Source: Agaricicola taiwanensis
Lineage (GTDB): Bacteria; Pseudomonadota; Alphaproteobacteria; Rhizobiales; Methylopilaceae
Assembly (NCBI RefSeq): GCF_014635245.1
Contig: NZ_BMCP01000002.1
Location: 372,001-436,000, forward strand
DNA length: 64,000 bases
Direction of reading: 5' to 3'
In this document: piece by piece, positions 62,735-64,000 of the stretch
Position numbering within the stretch: the first letter of the stretch is position 1
Layout of the letters: every line of letters begins with the position of its first letter
The notes under the pieces: generated by a model
What the model saw: only the letters and a program-made list of their open reading frames with translations
Told to the model about the DNA's origin: nothing
The model's database searches: none
Program-made: the position numbers and the translations under genes

Positions 62735-63748
62735 ATGAGATTCAAATTTCCAACTCTTGCTGGCGCGGCGTTGCTGGTGATGACCGCCCCGGCTTCGGCC
62801 GCGACACTGGATGTCGTGAAAGACCGCAAGGAAGTGATTTGCGGCGTAACGACTGGTCTTCCCGGCTTCTCCGCGCCCGATGATAAGGGCGCGTGGCAAG
62901 GCTTTGATGCCGAATATTGCCGGGCCGTGGCGGCAGCGATTTTCGACAACCCCGATGCGGTCCGCTTTCAGCCGACCACGCCGAAGGATCGCTTCACCGC
63001 GCTGCAGTCTGGCGAGGTCGACATCCTCTCGCGGGTGACGACATGGACATTCTCGCGCGATGCCTCACTGGGCTTCGACTTTATCGGCGTTGCCTATTAC
63101 GACGGGCAGGGCTTCATGGTGCGCAAGGATCTCGGCGTTGCCTCCGGCAAGGAATTGGACGGAGCGTCCGTCTGCACCCAGTCGGGCAGCACGACCGAGC
63201 AGAACCTGGCGGATTACTTCCGGGCCACCAACCAGAAGTATGAGATCGTCACCTTCGAAGGAAACAGCGACGTCGTGAAAGCCTTCGAGGGCGGACGCTG
63301 CGAGGTGCTCAGCACCGATCGTTCCGGCCTTGCGGCACAGCGGCTTCTCCTTGCCAATCCCGATGACTTCATCGTGCTGCCGGACACCTTTTCCAAGGAG
63401 CCGCTGGGACCTGTGGTGCGCCAGGGCGACAGTCAGTGGGCCGATATCGGCCGCTGGACGTTGAGCGCTCTGGTGGCAGCCGAGGAATTCGGCATCACCA
63501 AAGCCAACGTGGATGAATTCCTGAAATCGGAGAACCCCGAGATCCGACGTATGCTTGGGGTCGAGGGCGACCTCGGCGAGCAGCTGGGCCTGTCCAAGGA
63601 CTGGGCGTATCGCATCATCAAGCATTCGGGCAACTACGGCGAAATCTATGAGCGCACCATCGGTATGGGATCGCCGCTGAAGCTGGAACGCGGTATCAAT
63701 GACCTCTGGACCAAAGGCGGCCTGCAGTACGCGCTGCCGTTCCGGTAG
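62735..63748 (+). CDS. Amino-acid ABC transporter substrate-binding protein (AapJ-like)
   Basis: The 337 aa protein has a signal peptide (~1-22, cleavage near ASA) and the SBP family 3 fold. The sequence VVKDRKEVICGVTTGLPGFS, DAEYCRAVAAAIFDN, SRVTTWTFSRDASLGFDFIG and CTQSGSTTEQNLADYFRATN are typical of the general L-amino-acid binding protein AapJ. GGAGG precedes the ATG at 62735. No permease or ATPase genes follow, so it is an orphan here. Confidence 0.9.
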   Translation: MRFKFPTLAGAALLVMTAPASAATLDVVKDRKEVICGVTTGLPGFSAPDDKGAWQGFDAEYCRAVAAAIFDNPDAVRFQPTTPKDRFTALQSGEVDILSRVTTWTFSRDASLGFDFIGVAYYDGQGFMVRKDLGVASGKELDGASVCTQSGSTTEQNLADYFRATNQKYEIVTFEGNSDVVKAFEGGRCEVLSTDRSGLAAQRLLLANPDDFIVLPDTFSKEPLGPVVRQGDSQWADIGRWTLSALVAAEEFGITKANVDEFLKSENPEIRRMLGVEGDLGEQLGLSKDWAYRIIKHSGNYGEIYERTIGMGSPLKLERGINDLWTKGGLQYALPFR

Positions 63749-63754
63749 GGCAGG

Positions 63755-64000
63755 TTAGAATAGGCGTCCCTGATCCTGATCCTGCGGATCGTAGATCCAC
63801 TGCTTGCCCACTTTCACGATGAGCGCGTCCCCGGACCGAAGATCACCGGGGCGTTCGACTGAAGCGACAAGGCCACGCTGTCCGGCTGCGGCCTTGGCAA
63901 AGCTACGATCAATCTCCGCGCGCCGCTCCACCGGAACGTGGCGCGCGATCGCCTTCCCGGCGATGCGGCAGGGCGCATTCTGCCCTTCGACCACAAACAC
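63755..64000 (-). CDS. MOSC-domain protein, C-terminal end (cut by window edge)
   Basis: The 81 codons visible end GLVASVERPGDLRSGDALIV...DPQDQDQGRLF. QNAPCRIAGKAI and the ERPGDLRSGDALIV segment resemble the end of a MOSC domain, a sulfur-carrier fold of molybdenum cofactor sulfurases and related proteins. The start is outside the window. It converges on the amino-acid-binding gene with a six-base gap. Confidence 0.6.
   Translation of the reverse strand: MFVVEGQNAPCRIAGKAIARHVPVERRAEIDRSFAKAAAGQRGLVASVERPGDLRSGDALIVKVGKQWIYDPQDQDQGRLF

Overview
The window is a 64 kb piece of a high-GC chromosome from an alphaproteobacterium, probably of the Hyphomicrobiales. The clues are a GTTC-N7-GTTC LexA box in front of an imuA-imuB-dnaE2 cassette, a split metH, an ArsR-methyltransferase regulator joined to metF, and long palindromic intergenic repeats of a kind common in that order. 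Coding density is high, many genes overlap by 1-4 bases, and no gene-free stretch reaches 300 bases. I found no tRNA, rRNA, CRISPR array, insertion sequence or phage gene.

Layout. 1-3446: SOS mutasome (dnaE2 partial, imuB, imuA) on the minus strand. 3560-9827: a Pycsar-effector-like membrane protein, a FecR-TPR-outer-membrane-barrel protein and a translationally coupled CHASE2-adenylate cyclase. 9824-18626: a LysR gene diverging from a catabolic operon (leader peptide, EthD-like, PRISE-type reductase, YciI-like, cupin, SDR, TRAP DctP and fused DctQM), then a convergent MmgE/PrpD gene. 18742-29802: a Wsp-like chemosensory operon (CheW, CheR-TPR, CheW, MCP, CheA-REC, CheB) ending in two multi-domain histidine kinases instead of a diguanylate cyclase. 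29906-34645: MarR/GbsR-like regulator plus an RND efflux pair. 34611-43694: housekeeping and envelope genes (SelO, OmpA-family protein with a charged Arg/Pro/Glu-rich region, D-amino-acid dehydrogenase, MurI, GNAT, Tam, MFS).

43757-55876 is a second catabolic island. A long minus-strand operon (MaoC hydratase, MmgE/PrpD, acyl-CoA dehydrogenase, class III CoA-transferase, small protein, amidase, TRAP DctQ, DctM, GntR) diverges from CitE-like lyase, MFS and TRAP DctP. This content matches the itaconate catabolic gene set known from Pseudomonas aeruginosa: itaconate would be imported, activated to itaconyl-CoA, hydrated to citramalyl-CoA and cleaved to pyruvate and acetyl-CoA. Repeated ATGTACG motifs in the promoters are candidate sites for the GntR protein.

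55955-64000: a methyltransferase, the methionine-cycle operon (ArsR-methyltransferase, metF, metH N-terminal unit, metH C-terminal unit, with two REP-like palindromes between genes), an AapJ-type amino-acid-binding protein, and the end of a MOSC-domain gene cut by the window edge.

The parts most worth following up are the outer-membrane-spanning FecR/CHASE2-cyclase pair next to an orphan Pycsar-type effector, and the Wsp-like system that has exchanged its c-di-GMP output for histidine kinases, one with a receiver lacking its phosphoacceptor aspartate.
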